Positions 1 to 6,384 of a stretch of 9,954 bases of DNA are shown one piece after another. The notes under the pieces were generated by a model. It did no database searches. It was not told where the DNA came from and saw only the letters and a program-made list of their open reading frames with translations. The first letter of the stretch is position 1. Each line of letters opens with the position of its first letter. The translations under genes and the position numbers were made by a program. Source of the DNA: UBA9732 sp963606545 (lineage in GTDB: Bacteria; Spirochaetota; Spirochaetia; Sphaerochaetales; Sphaerochaetaceae); assembly GCA_963606545.1 (NCBI GenBank), contig CAVCYP010000055.1, positions 1 to 9,954 on the forward strand, in the 5' to 3' direction.

Positions 1-90
1 GCCAACTAGATGGGAACTAAGGCAACTACTAGGGTCACTAACCCTACTAACCCAACTATATGGCTACTAAGGGAACTAAAGGGGGTACTG
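1..90. repeat. Degenerate short tandem repeat built on ACTA
   Basis: The tetramer ACTA recurs at 5, 16, 25, 28, 37, 46, 55, 66 and 75, mostly 9 to 12 bases apart, each time followed by runs such as AAGG, AGGG or ACCC. The typical unit is close to ACTAAGGGA or ACTAACCCT. Units in GGG and CCC form coexist, so the array can fold locally: TAGGGT at 30-35 pairs with ACCCTA at 41-46 around a 5-base loop. Stops close all three + frames within the block, so it is probably not coding on that strand. The array is cut by the window edge, so its full length is unknown. Confidence 0.6.
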
Positions 91-205
91 ATAATGTTGG
101 ATGTGCTGGAACGCCTAGAGACTTGAGAAATCTTTGATTCATCTGTATCCAGTGCGTCAACCTCCTCAAACACTCATTAATATTCAAGTAATCAAATCAG
201 AATAA
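91..205. other. Intergenic stretch with no recognised feature
   Basis: Between the repeat array and the arcC promoter I see no credible reading frame, RNA gene or terminator on either strand. It may be the 3' flank of a gene outside the window or plain spacer. Confidence 0.4.
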
Positions 206-236
206 TTGTTGCAATTTGTTGCATTTGGGTTATACT
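206..236 (+). promoter_or_regulatory. Predicted sigma70-type promoter of arcC-rnhB
   Basis: TTGCAA at 209-214 and TATACT at 231-236 are separated by 16 bases. The octamer TTGTTGCA occurs twice, at 206-213 and 216-223, ten bases apart (one helical turn), overlapping the -35 element and spacer. That could be a regulator site or chance. The promoter would give a 5' leader of roughly 45 bases before the ATG at 290. Confidence 0.6.
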
Positions 237-289
237 AGGGGAGTGTGACGTGCCTGGAGGGTTTGCAAAGGGCGCTAAGGAGTGATTTT

Positions 290-1225
290 ATGTCGAAGAT
301 TGTAATTGCACTTGGTGGAAATGCATTGGGAAATACACCATATGAGCAGCTTGAGTTGGTCAGAGAGACCGCAAAACCTATTGTTGATTTGATTTCAGCT
401 GGAAATGAGGTTGTTATTGCTCATGGTAATGGACCTCAGGTTGGTATGATTAACCTAGGTATGGCAACTGCTGCTGAAGCTAAGGCAATTAAGTCTGATA
501 TGCCTTTCCCAGAGTGTGGTGCAATGAGCCAGGGCTATATTGGTTATCATCTTCAGAATGCTATTGGCAATGAACTTGCCTCCAGAGGAATTGAGAAAGA
601 AGTTGCAACAGTTGTAACTCAGGTTTTGGTTGATGAAAATGATCAGGCTTTCTCTCATCCTACAAAACCAGTTGGAGCTTTCTATGATAAAGCTACTGCT
701 GAAAAGATTGCAAAAGAGAAGGGTTATACAATGGTTGAGGATGCTGGCCGTGGTTACAGACAGGTTGTTCCTTCTCCAAAACCAATTGATGTTATTGAAA
801 AGAAGGCTGTTGAAGGTCTTATTGCACAGGGTTGTGTTGTTATTACCGTTGGTGGTGGCGGAATTCCTGTAATTCGTAAAGAAGGAAAGCTCTATGGTAC
901 ACCAGCAGTTATTGATAAGGATTTTGCTTCAGAAAAGCTTGCTGAGCTGATTGATGCTGATCAACTTGTTATTTTGACAGCAGTTGAGAAGGTTGCCATC
1001 AACTTCAGAAAAGAAAATGAAGAGTGGCTTTCTGAGCTTTCAACCTCCAGAGCTAAAGAACTTGCAGCAGAAGGTCATTTTGCTCCTGGTTCAATGCTTC
1101 CAAAGGTTCAGGCTTGTGTTCAGTTTGCTGAAAGTAAAAAGGGTAGAGTTGCAATTATCACTTCTCTAGATAAGGCACTTCAGGCTCTTAAGGGTGAAAC
1201 TGGAACAAAGGTTTATCAGGACTGA
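290..1225 (+). CDS. arcC: Carbamate kinase
   Basis: Cytosolic enzyme that interconverts carbamoyl phosphate plus ADP with carbamate plus ATP; in fermenters it is usually the ATP-yielding last step of arginine deiminase or related catabolism. The 311-residue product matches the family length of about 310. Visible motifs are GGNAL at residues 9-13, HGNGPQVG at 45-52, a glycine-rich GGGGIPV at 188-194, VIDKD at 207-211 and GSMLPKVQA at 267-275, all typical of carbamate kinases within the amino acid kinase fold. I chose ATG 290 because AAGGAG lies 7 bases upstream and MSKIVIALGGNAL is the usual N-terminus; a GTG at 245 would add 15 unrelated residues. No arginine deiminase or carbamoyltransferase gene is visible, so the pathway cannot be settled here. 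rnhB starts 5 bases after the stop, implying co-transcription. Confidence 0.96.
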   Translation: MSKIVIALGGNALGNTPYEQLELVRETAKPIVDLISAGNEVVIAHGNGPQVGMINLGMATAAEAKAIKSDMPFPECGAMSQGYIGYHLQNAIGNELASRGIEKEVATVVTQVLVDENDQAFSHPTKPVGAFYDKATAEKIAKEKGYTMVEDAGRGYRQVVPSPKPIDVIEKKAVEGLIAQGCVVITVGGGGIPVIRKEGKLYGTPAVIDKDFASEKLAELIDADQLVILTAVEKVAINFRKENEEWLSELSTSRAKELAAEGHFAPGSMLPKVQACVQFAESKKGRVAIITSLDKALQALKGETGTKVYQD

Positions 1226-1230
1226 GTATT

Positions 1231-1854
1231 ATGGAAGAACAACTGTGCTTATTTGATGTGAGCCAGTATGAAGATAATTTTTCTAGCTATAATGTTATAG
1301 TTGGTGCAGATGAGGCGGGACGTGGCCCTTTGGCTGGTCCCGTCTGTGCTTCTGCTGTGGTTCTGCCTAAAGATTTCCCGTTTGAACTTCTTAATGATTC
1401 AAAAAAGCTCAGTGAAAAACGTAGAAATAAAATTGAACCAATTATCAAAGAAAAAGCCCTTGCTTGGGCTGTTGCTTGGGCTACCCCCAAAGAAATAGAT
1501 CAAATTAACATTCTTCAGGCGTCAATGCTTGCAATGAAACGCGCTTTTGAGAAGGTCCAACTTCAACTTAAACAAAATAACCTTACCCCTGACATCCTTC
1601 TTGTGGATGGAAATAAAACTCCAAATGTTGATATTCCATGTAAGGCAATAGTGAAGGGGGATGCAAAAATTCCAGAAATTATGGCTGCTTCAATTCTTGC
1701 AAAAAATGCTAGAGATAGATTTATGGTTTGTGCAGCAAAGAAATGGCCAGAATACAGGTTTGAAAAACATAAAGGCTATCCTTGTCCTGAACACAAAGAA
1801 CTTTTGAGAAAATATGGGCCGTGTCCAATTCATAGGTTAACGTTCAAATATTAA
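1231..1854 (+). CDS. rnhB: Ribonuclease HII
   Basis: Cuts the RNA strand of RNA-DNA hybrids and incises at single ribonucleotides in DNA, starting ribonucleotide excision repair. The product has 207 residues, normal for RNase HII. The active-site block DEAGRGPLAGPV is at residues 27-38 (D27, E28), with the further acidic residues D126 in VDGN and D144 in KGDAKIPEI, completing the DEDD set by alignment to E. coli D16/E17/D108/D126 from memory. DSKKLSEKRR is at 56-65 and AASILAK at 152-158. Residues 1-20 precede the catalytic fold and include QLCLF at 4-8, close to the bacterial sliding-clamp binding consensus QL[S/D]LF. The start ATG lies 5 bases past the arcC stop with a weak AGGA at 1218-1221, so translation is probably coupled to arcC. 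It converges with the PUR-domain gene. Confidence 0.95.
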   Translation: MEEQLCLFDVSQYEDNFSSYNVIVGADEAGRGPLAGPVCASAVVLPKDFPFELLNDSKKLSEKRRNKIEPIIKEKALAWAVAWATPKEIDQINILQASMLAMKRAFEKVQLQLKQNNLTPDILLVDGNKTPNVDIPCKAIVKGDAKIPEIMAASILAKNARDRFMVCAAKKWPEYRFEKHKGYPCPEHKELLRKYGPCPIHRLTFKY

Positions 1855-1893
1855 GATTTATAAATCCCAATCAGCAATCACAGGGGTTTGAAT

Positions 1894-2145
1894 TTACTTT
1901 TCTTCGTTCTTGTTAGCGTGCATTTTGATGAAGTCTACGGACTTCTGGAACTCGCGGATGAACTCGCCTAAATCCTCGGGGTAGACAAATACGCTTTGGC
2001 GGATGAATCGGCCTTCGTCTGGGGTGACTTTGCTTTCTACTATATTGAGATACATGTCTCCTTTGTAGTTCTCTTTGACGTTGAAGAAATAAGTTCTGTC
2101 GTTAGTTACGAACTTGGTTGAGAAAACTTCGCCACGCTGACCCAT
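1894..2145 (-). CDS. PUR-alpha-like nucleic-acid-binding protein (DUF3276 / BpuR family)
   Basis: Small 83-residue protein that I recognise as the bacterial PUR-domain (DUF3276) family, including Borrelia BpuR, which binds single- and double-stranded nucleic acid and acts in gene regulation. The visible pattern is one PUR repeat: GEVFSTKFVTNDRTYFFNVKE at about residues 5-25 as strands, MYLNIVESK at 31-39, FIRQSVFVYPEDLGEFIREF at about 47-66 leading into a helix to about 75, and a charged tail (NKNEEK). Full PUR modules are usually made from two repeats, so a dimer is expected. The start is well fixed: GGAGG at 2151-2155 sits 5 bases before the ATG. The gene lies just behind tRNA-Gly and its terminator on the same strand with no room for a promoter of its own, so it probably needs read-through. 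A neighbouring rnhB and smc resemble the Borrelia arrangement. Confidence 0.9.
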   Translation of the reverse strand: MGQRGEVFSTKFVTNDRTYFFNVKENYKGDMYLNIVESKVTPDEGRFIRQSVFVYPEDLGEFIREFQKSVDFIKMHANKNEEK

Positions 2146-2160
2146 ACAATCCTCCAGAAA

Positions 2161-2188
2161 TAAAAAACCACGCTAGTAAGGCGTGGTC
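2161..2188 (-). terminator. Intrinsic terminator or attenuator after tRNA-Gly
   Basis: On the - strand, CCACGC (2186-2181) and GCGTGG (2173-2168) pair around the 7-base loop CTTACTA. An extra A-T pair (2187/2167) and a G-U pair (2188/2166) extend the stem, and six T's follow (2167-2162). This is a textbook rho-independent terminator for the tRNA. Only 5 bases separate it from the GGAGG of the PUR-domain gene, so it also acts as a leader element of that gene. Confidence 0.85.
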
Positions 2189-2199
2189 AACTTGGTTTA

Positions 2200-2270
2200 A
2201 GCGCCCGACGGGAGTCGAACCCGCTTCTTCAGCTTGGAAGGCTGAGGTAATACCATTATACCACAAGCGC
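2200..2270 (-). tRNA. tRNA-Gly(UCC)
   Basis: The 71-base cloverleaf reads on the - strand from 2270 to 2200. The acceptor stem GCGCTTG pairs with CGGGCGC, including two G-U pairs, and the discriminator base is U. The anticodon stem TCAGC/GCTGA encloses loop CTTCCAA with anticodon TCC (complement of GGA at 2236-2238), so it reads GGA and GGG codons. The T arm is GCGGG-TTCGACT-CCCGT with the invariant TTCGA. The 3' CCA is not encoded, because the next bases are TAA, so it must be added after transcription. The gene has its own promoter and is followed by an intrinsic terminator. Confidence 0.96.
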
Positions 2271-2281
2271 ACGTACGCTTT

Positions 2282-2311
2282 GTTATACTCAATTAAGCGG
2301 GCAAAGGTCAA
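2282..2311 (-). promoter_or_regulatory. Predicted promoter of tRNA-Gly
   Basis: On the - strand, TTGACC (2311-2306) and TATAAC (2287-2282) are 18 bases apart. Transcription would start near 2275, a few bases before the mature tRNA 5' end at 2270. This promoter is probably also the only one upstream of the PUR-domain gene. Confidence 0.65.
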
Positions 2312-2318
2312 GTAGTGA

Positions 2319-2347
2319 CTGACAAAAACGTGCACTTATGCTATATT
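2319..2347 (+). promoter_or_regulatory. Predicted promoter of smc
   Basis: CTGACA at 2319-2324 and TATATT at 2342-2347 are 17 bases apart, with an expected start near 2354. Its -35 element lies 7 bases from the -35 element of the divergent tRNA promoter, so the two promoters stand back to back and RNA polymerases could compete. Confidence 0.55.
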
Positions 2348-2372
2348 TCTTTAGGTATTTTGAGAGGTAGCT

Positions 2373-5174
2373 GTGTTTTTAAAATCGGTTGAGCTGTTCG
2401 GCTTCAAGTCGTTCGCGGATAGAACTAAATTTGAATTTTCTGATGGTATAACATCTCTTTTGGGACCAAATGGTAGTGGAAAGAGTAATGTCGTTGATTC
2501 CATCAAATGGGTTTTAGGAACACAAGCGCCAAGTGCAATCAGAGCAGGTAAGCGTGAAGATGTCATCTTCAACGGCACAGATTACAGAAAACCAATGCCA
2601 ATGTGCGAAGTTATCCTCACTCTGAACAACGAGGCTCATTTTCTCAACATTGACGCAGCTGAAGTTGAAATTAAGCGTAGAATGTTCCGCAACGGCGACA
2701 ACGAATACTACATCAACCGTACTCGCGCCTTACTTAGAGACGTCAAAGAGCTCTTTTTGGACACCGGAGTTGGAAAAGCCTCTTACAGCATTCTAGAGCA
2801 GGGCAAGATTGACCAAATCCTTTCGCTTAAACCTGAAGACAGACGCTACATCTTTGAAGAAGCCTCTGGAATCAGCCGCTTTAAACAACAAAGCGATGAC
2901 GCCGCCAAAAAGCTCCAAAAGACCGATGACAACATGGCTCAAGTTGAGCTTCTTTTACATGAAGCTGAAAAAGTTTATAACTCCCGTAAAGGTCAACTTG
3001 ATAAAGTCTTAAAACATAGAGAATTAAGTGCAAGAAAAGAGGTATTAGAAGTTGATTTACAACTGTCTTTTGTCCAATCTTTGACCAAGCTCAAAGAGTT
3101 CAGAGAGCAAGAGCAAAAGAAGCTTGAAGATGAAGCTGCACAAATTGATGCAGTAATGAATACTGTCCGGGAAGGCCTTGATAAACAGCAAACTGAGTTG
3201 GAGAATTTAAGGCGCCAAAGAGACGGCCTTTACGAGACGCTTCACAGAAATGAAGAGCGGGTTAACTCCTTTGATACTCAGATTAATATCTACAATGATA
3301 GATATGCCGATGTCTCTCAACGCTCCAAGGAAGCCCAGGCCAAAGCTCAACAGTATAAAGATAGAATTGAAAAAGATAATCAAAGACTTGATGAAAAGCG
3401 TGCAGCTCTAGATTCTCTTGTGGAAAATATTCATTTAACAGAAGCTAGTATTGAGAAAGCAACTGAAGAAATTGAGATTCAAAAGACCGATAAAATCAAG
3501 CACCAGCTAGACATAGATGATTTGAATAAACAAATTGAGACTCTTTCAGAAGAACGGGTTGAAATCACTCAACAAATCAGCGATCTTGCAAATGATATTG
3601 CAGATAGACTTGAAGAAAATATCAAAGGCAGTGGGTATAGCTCAGTTGTCAGAGCCAAGGCTGAAAAGAAACTCTTTGAAGAACTTACAAAAGCCAAGAA
3701 AATTCTTGGAGAACGTATTGAGTTCTTGAGAAACATTGCTTCTGTTGATTTTGATTCCAAGGTTTTCATGCAGGCTCTTGATGATGCAGATGAGAGCTTA
3801 CTTATTGAGTTGGATGAAATTAAGGGATTATTCCAAGAGTACAGCGGAACAATTCCAACCTTTTTGGATGAATTTGTTTCTCCGCAGGGCACGCTTGCTA
3901 AAAAAGCCGGTTTAGATGAAAACTTAAAGCAGTCCTATCAAAAAGAGACTGATTGCAGAACTAGAATTACAGATCTTAATGCAGAAATTGAACGTCTTAA
4001 TAGAATGTTGATTTTGAAAGAATCGGACTTAAGAGATCTTAGAGATGACGAGATTCAGTTTAAGGCGCAGGCTAGATCTATGAAAGATTCAATTGCAGAA
4101 CTTAGGCAGAGCCTTCAGCAGATGGAGTTTGATTTCTCAGATGCTTCACACTCGTTGGAAGCTGAGCAGGATAAGGTAAACGAAGTCCTAGAATTGATAG
4201 ATGATGTTAAAAATCGTAAACTTGAAGTTCAAGAGGACATCAAACAGATTAAAGAAAACATCAAAGAGCTTAGCCTTTCTATTGATGACATGGCTGCAAA
4301 AATTAGTGCGGAGAACTCTCAATTCCAAGATAAATTTAACAGACGACAAGAGCTCATTGGTGAGATTGCTACGGCTGTTGAGAACGTCAGAAGTCTTGGT
4401 ATTCAAATTCAAGAGCGCTATACCTCTTTCTTTGATAACACTGGAAAGAGCCTTAAAGAGTTTAACGACCATGAGATTACAGCTCCAGTTGACCAACTTA
4501 AGTCTGAACTTGAGACGGTAAAAAAACGTATTCAGGATTTGGGCTACATCAACTACATGGCTGAAGACGAATACAATGAGGCCAAAAAGAACTTTGATTT
4601 TTACAGCAAGAACATGGAAGATCTGAACAAAGCTAAGACAGATCTTGAAGAAGTTATTGCAGAAATCAAACGCCAGAGTGAAGAGCTTTTCATGCAGACC
4701 TATAAGCAGATAGCTGAAAACTTTCAAGAGATGTATTCCACGCTCTTTGGTGGCGGTAGGGCAGAGCTCAGGCTAACCGATAGTGAAAATGTGCTTGAAT
4801 CAGGTATTGATATCTTTGCTCAACCACCAGGAAAGAAACTATTGAACATGCAGCTTCTCTCCGGTGGAGAACGCTCCATGACTGCTGTTGCGTTACTCTT
4901 TGCTACCTATATGGTTAAACCATCTCCATTCTGTATTTTGGATGAGATTGATGCTGCTCTTGATGCAAGAAACATTGGTGCTTTTTTGCGCGTTCTTGAA
5001 AAGTTTGATGACAAGAGCCAGTTTATTATCATCACCCATAACAAGAATACTGTTCTTGGCTCTAACAGCCTGCTTGGAGTCACCCAGCAGGAGCTTGGCG
5101 TTTCCAAGATGATTGGCTACCGGCTTGAGGACATCAAAGACATTGACAAAACCTATGATGAGCTGAAGGGTTAA
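2373..5174 (+). CDS. smc: Chromosome segregation SMC ATPase, short spirochaetal form
   Basis: Structural-maintenance-of-chromosomes ATPase, the core of condensin, which organises and segregates the chromosome with ScpA and ScpB (not in this window). The N-terminal head holds Walker A GPNGSGKS at residues 31-38, LEQGKID around the Q-loop (Gln143), and RRYIFEEASGISRFK at 158-172. The C-terminal head holds the signature LSGGERSMTAVA at 829-840, Walker B CILDEIDAALD at 854-864 and the switch histidine 889 in IITHN. Two long charged heptad-like stretches, about 173-415 and 515-775, form the coiled-coil arms. At 933 residues it is much shorter than the roughly 1180 of B. subtilis SMC, and residues 415-515, where the hinge should be, show none of the glycine-rich hinge pattern. 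The GTG start is supported by GAGAGG 5 bases upstream and by the usual SMC opening (LKSVELFGFKSFAD). Confidence 0.95.
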   Translation: MFLKSVELFGFKSFADRTKFEFSDGITSLLGPNGSGKSNVVDSIKWVLGTQAPSAIRAGKREDVIFNGTDYRKPMPMCEVILTLNNEAHFLNIDAAEVEIKRRMFRNGDNEYYINRTRALLRDVKELFLDTGVGKASYSILEQGKIDQILSLKPEDRRYIFEEASGISRFKQQSDDAAKKLQKTDDNMAQVELLLHEAEKVYNSRKGQLDKVLKHRELSARKEVLEVDLQLSFVQSLTKLKEFREQEQKKLEDEAAQIDAVMNTVREGLDKQQTELENLRRQRDGLYETLHRNEERVNSFDTQINIYNDRYADVSQRSKEAQAKAQQYKDRIEKDNQRLDEKRAALDSLVENIHLTEASIEKATEEIEIQKTDKIKHQLDIDDLNKQIETLSEERVEITQQISDLANDIADRLEENIKGSGYSSVVRAKAEKKLFEELTKAKKILGERIEFLRNIASVDFDSKVFMQALDDADESLLIELDEIKGLFQEYSGTIPTFLDEFVSPQGTLAKKAGLDENLKQSYQKETDCRTRITDLNAEIERLNRMLILKESDLRDLRDDEIQFKAQARSMKDSIAELRQSLQQMEFDFSDASHSLEAEQDKVNEVLELIDDVKNRKLEVQEDIKQIKENIKELSLSIDDMAAKISAENSQFQDKFNRRQELIGEIATAVENVRSLGIQIQERYTSFFDNTGKSLKEFNDHEITAPVDQLKSELETVKKRIQDLGYINYMAEDEYNEAKKNFDFYSKNMEDLNKAKTDLEEVIAEIKRQSEELFMQTYKQIAENFQEMYSTLFGGGRAELRLTDSENVLESGIDIFAQPPGKKLLNMQLLSGGERSMTAVALLFATYMVKPSPFCILDEIDAALDARNIGAFLRVLEKFDDKSQFIIITHNKNTVLGSNSLLGVTQQELGVSKMIGYRLEDIKDIDKTYDELKG

Positions 5175-5181
5175 TTTATTC

Positions 5182-5210
5182 TTGACTTATCTTAATTAAT
5201 TTTGTATATT
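5182..5210 (+). promoter_or_regulatory. Predicted promoter of the XRE-ImmA pair
   Basis: TTGACT at 5182-5187 and TATATT at 5205-5210 are 17 bases apart, starting 7 bases past the smc stop codon. Transcription is expected near 5217, which falls inside the first arm of the adjacent palindrome. A repressor bound there would block initiation. Confidence 0.7.
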
Positions 5211-5212
5211 TC

Positions 5213-5244
5213 ATTTGTAAACTCTAAGCTTACAGTTTACAAAT
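5213..5244 (+). promoter_or_regulatory. 32-bp near-perfect palindrome, likely operator of the XRE regulator
   Basis: ATTTGTAAACT at 5213-5223 is exactly inverted as AGTTTACAAAT at 5234-5244, and the centre TAAGCTTA (5225-5232) is itself palindromic about the same axis. Only the pair 5224/5233 fails to match. It lies between the -10 element and the Shine-Dalgarno AGGAG (5247-5251), covering the expected transcription start. The simplest reading is an autoregulatory operator for the dimeric regulator encoded next. The transcript could also form a hairpin just before the ribosome site. Confidence 0.7.
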
Positions 5245-5260
5245 ATAGGAGTCGTGCAGA

Positions 5261-5593
5261 ATGCAAAATAGAATATTAGGGGATTATTTGCATAAAGTGA
5301 GAATAAATAAGGGGCTTGGTTCACTCAGAAATGTTGCTTCTAAGATAGGCATATCAGCAATGTATCTGTCTGAAATTGAGAGTGGAAAAAAAAATCCATC
5401 AGGTGAGGTCCTACATAAAATTTCAGAATGCTACAATGAAGATTATTTTAAACTGGTTTTACTTGGTCAAAATTCAAATGAACAAGGGCAAGAGGATTCT
5501 ATACAAATTGTTGCACGTATGGCTAATGGTCTGTCTGAGTCTGAATTAAAAAAAGTAATTGAATATATGACAAAGATTAAGGAAGAAAAATGA
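5261..5593 (+). CDS. XRE/Cro-CI-type transcriptional regulator, ImmR-like
   Basis: DNA-binding regulator of 110 residues. A Cro/CI-type helix-turn-helix spans roughly residues 8-60: SLRNVASKIGIS (21-32) as the first helices and turn, SAMYLSEIESGKKNPS (32-47) containing the recognition helix and the typical E-SGK-NPS ending. Residues 75-110 are hydrophilic with a short helix (SELKKVIEYMTKIKEE), possibly for dimer contacts. The ATG follows AGGAG by 9 bases. The stop overlaps the start of the next gene in ATGA. Known XRE-ImmA/IrrE pairs (ImmR/ImmA of ICEBs1, DdrO/IrrE) use the protease to cleave the repressor and release it from DNA; the same is inferred here. Its targets probably include its own palindrome and perhaps the operon downstream. 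Codon use is AT-rich like the island. Confidence 0.85.
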   Translation: MQNRILGDYLHKVRINKGLGSLRNVASKIGISAMYLSEIESGKKNPSGEVLHKISECYNEDYFKLVLLGQNSNEQGQEDSIQIVARMANGLSESELKKVIEYMTKIKEEK

Positions 5594-6228
5594 GTGGTAT
5601 AGTTTATTGTGTTCAACCCATGAGTTCTGCTGATATTGAACTGGATTCTTTTCTTTTCCTTTTAAAACATCAAAAAGATGTTTTATATGGAAATGCACCC
5701 CTCGATACAAATCTGTTACTTGATAATATTTTTGAGGATAAAGGTTTTTGCTTGCAAATTGTCGGAGATAAAGATTTTCCTATTGGAATATTTGCTGTTA
5801 CGGAAATGAATTCCAAAATTATCAAGATTAGAGAATCTGATTACATAACGTGTGATGTCAATGGATTTGCAAGAATGAACATAGCTCATGAAGTTGCACA
5901 TTCTCGATTGCATTCTGATTTATTTAATCAGCATTCACATGTTATGTATAGAACACAAGGAAATCGTTTGCCTGCATATTTAAGTTCCGAATGGCAGGCG
6001 AGCGTATGGGCTTCATGTTGTTTAATGCCGTTTCCAGCTACTGTAAAAGTAATTGTAGATGGTGAGAATTCTGATTTTACTCAACAACAGATTATATCAA
6101 CACTGGAGAAGAAATTTATTGTTTCACAGCTGGCAGCAAAGACAAGATATTTAACAATAAAAAAATATCAAGATAAAGGAAACTATAATGAAATAAAAAA
6201 GAGAATAGAAAAAGAAATTTATAAATAA
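5590..6228 (+). CDS. ImmA/IrrE family metallopeptidase
   Basis: Predicted zinc protease of 212 residues, likely cytosolic since no signal peptide or membrane segment is seen. The HExxH motif is HEVAH at residues 100-104 in the context RMNIAHEVAHSRLH. The usual downstream glutamate is present as E134 in SSEWQASVWASCCLMP (132-147), matching the family pattern ExxAxxFAxxLLMP. In this family the enzyme inactivates a partner XRE repressor in response to a stress signal. The start overlaps the XRE stop by 4 bases (ATGA at 5590-5593), which fits translational coupling and near-equal amounts. The C-terminal 60 residues are lysine-rich with a helical look (KKYQDKGNYNEIKKRIEKEI). Probable sensor and trigger of the island. 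Confidence 0.85.
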   Translation: MSGIVYCVQPMSSADIELDSFLFLLKHQKDVLYGNAPLDTNLLLDNIFEDKGFCLQIVGDKDFPIGIFAVTEMNSKIIKIRESDYITCDVNGFARMNIAHEVAHSRLHSDLFNQHSHVMYRTQGNRLPAYLSSEWQASVWASCCLMPFPATVKVIVDGENSDFTQQQIISTLEKKFIVSQLAAKTRYLTIKKYQDKGNYNEIKKRIEKEIYK

Positions 6229-6263
6229 AAAAACACCGATGGTTGTTGGCGCAACAATCGGTG
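6227..6263. terminator. Strong hairpin after the ImmA gene, terminator-like on the - strand
   Basis: CACCGAT (6234-6240) pairs with ATCGGTG (6257-6263), and TGTTG (6244-6248) pairs with CAACA (6252-6256) across a GCG loop. Seven A's (6227-6233) precede it, so on the - strand it is a stem followed by T7, a clean intrinsic terminator. On + the nearest T-run (6277-6281) is 13 bases past the stem, a poor terminator. It may still limit read-through from the ImmA gene, or end an unseen - strand RNA. Confidence 0.55.
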
Positions 6264-6384
6264 CCGTTCATCTTAGTTTTTATGCCAAGAATCTCTATAA
6301 CAAACTGATTTTGGCATATATCGAGTCAGACTGTCAAATATTTTAACGGTCGCAAACTGTTTTTCTTTCTTTTAGGAGGACTAT
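6229..6384 (+). other. Structured leader before the DUF4417-toxin-immunity unit
   Basis: This 156-base gap has no gene but dense structure. After the 6234-6263 hairpin, TATGCCAAGAATC (6281-6293) pairs with GATTTTGGCATA (6307-6318) with one bulged G and a 13-base loop. The same 3' arm, extended to TTTTGGCATATA (6309-6320), is a perfect complement of TATATGCCAAAA (6382-6393), which contains the ATG at 6385. The two pairings exclude each other. The Shine-Dalgarno AGGAGG (6374-6379) lies next to the second pairing. A weak promoter candidate is TTAGTT (6273-6278), 17 bases, TATAAC (6296-6301), giving a start near 6307. Alternatively TATGCCAA, present three times (6281, 6384, and inverted at 6311), is a protein-binding box. 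Confidence 0.5.

Noticed and set aside
1..90. CRISPR array
   Set aside because: Units are 9-12 bases and degenerate, with no repeat-spacer alternation of the usual size and no cas genes.
245..289. GTG start adding 15 residues to carbamate kinase
   Set aside because: The added residues do not match the family, and ATG 290 has AAGGAG at a good distance and gives the normal N-terminus.
1855..1866. GATTTATAAATC palindrome between rnhB and the PUR-domain gene as a shared terminator
   Set aside because: The stem is short and AT-rich with no loop and no T-tract on either side; no clear terminator is visible for this convergent pair.
2200..2270. tRNA-Gly as an attachment site for a mobile element
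   Set aside because: No integrase, no second copy of the tRNA 3' end seen, and the accessory island is on the far side of smc.
4188..4727. A 179-codon open frame on the - strand
   Set aside because: It lies wholly inside the coiled-coil part of smc; low-complexity, Lys/Glu-rich coding commonly leaves the opposite frame open. No ribosome site or recognisable domain.
6315..6337. - strand promoter based on TTGACA (6337-6332)
   Set aside because: The only -10-like bases (TATATG) are about 11 bases away, too close; at 17 bases there is CCAAAA.
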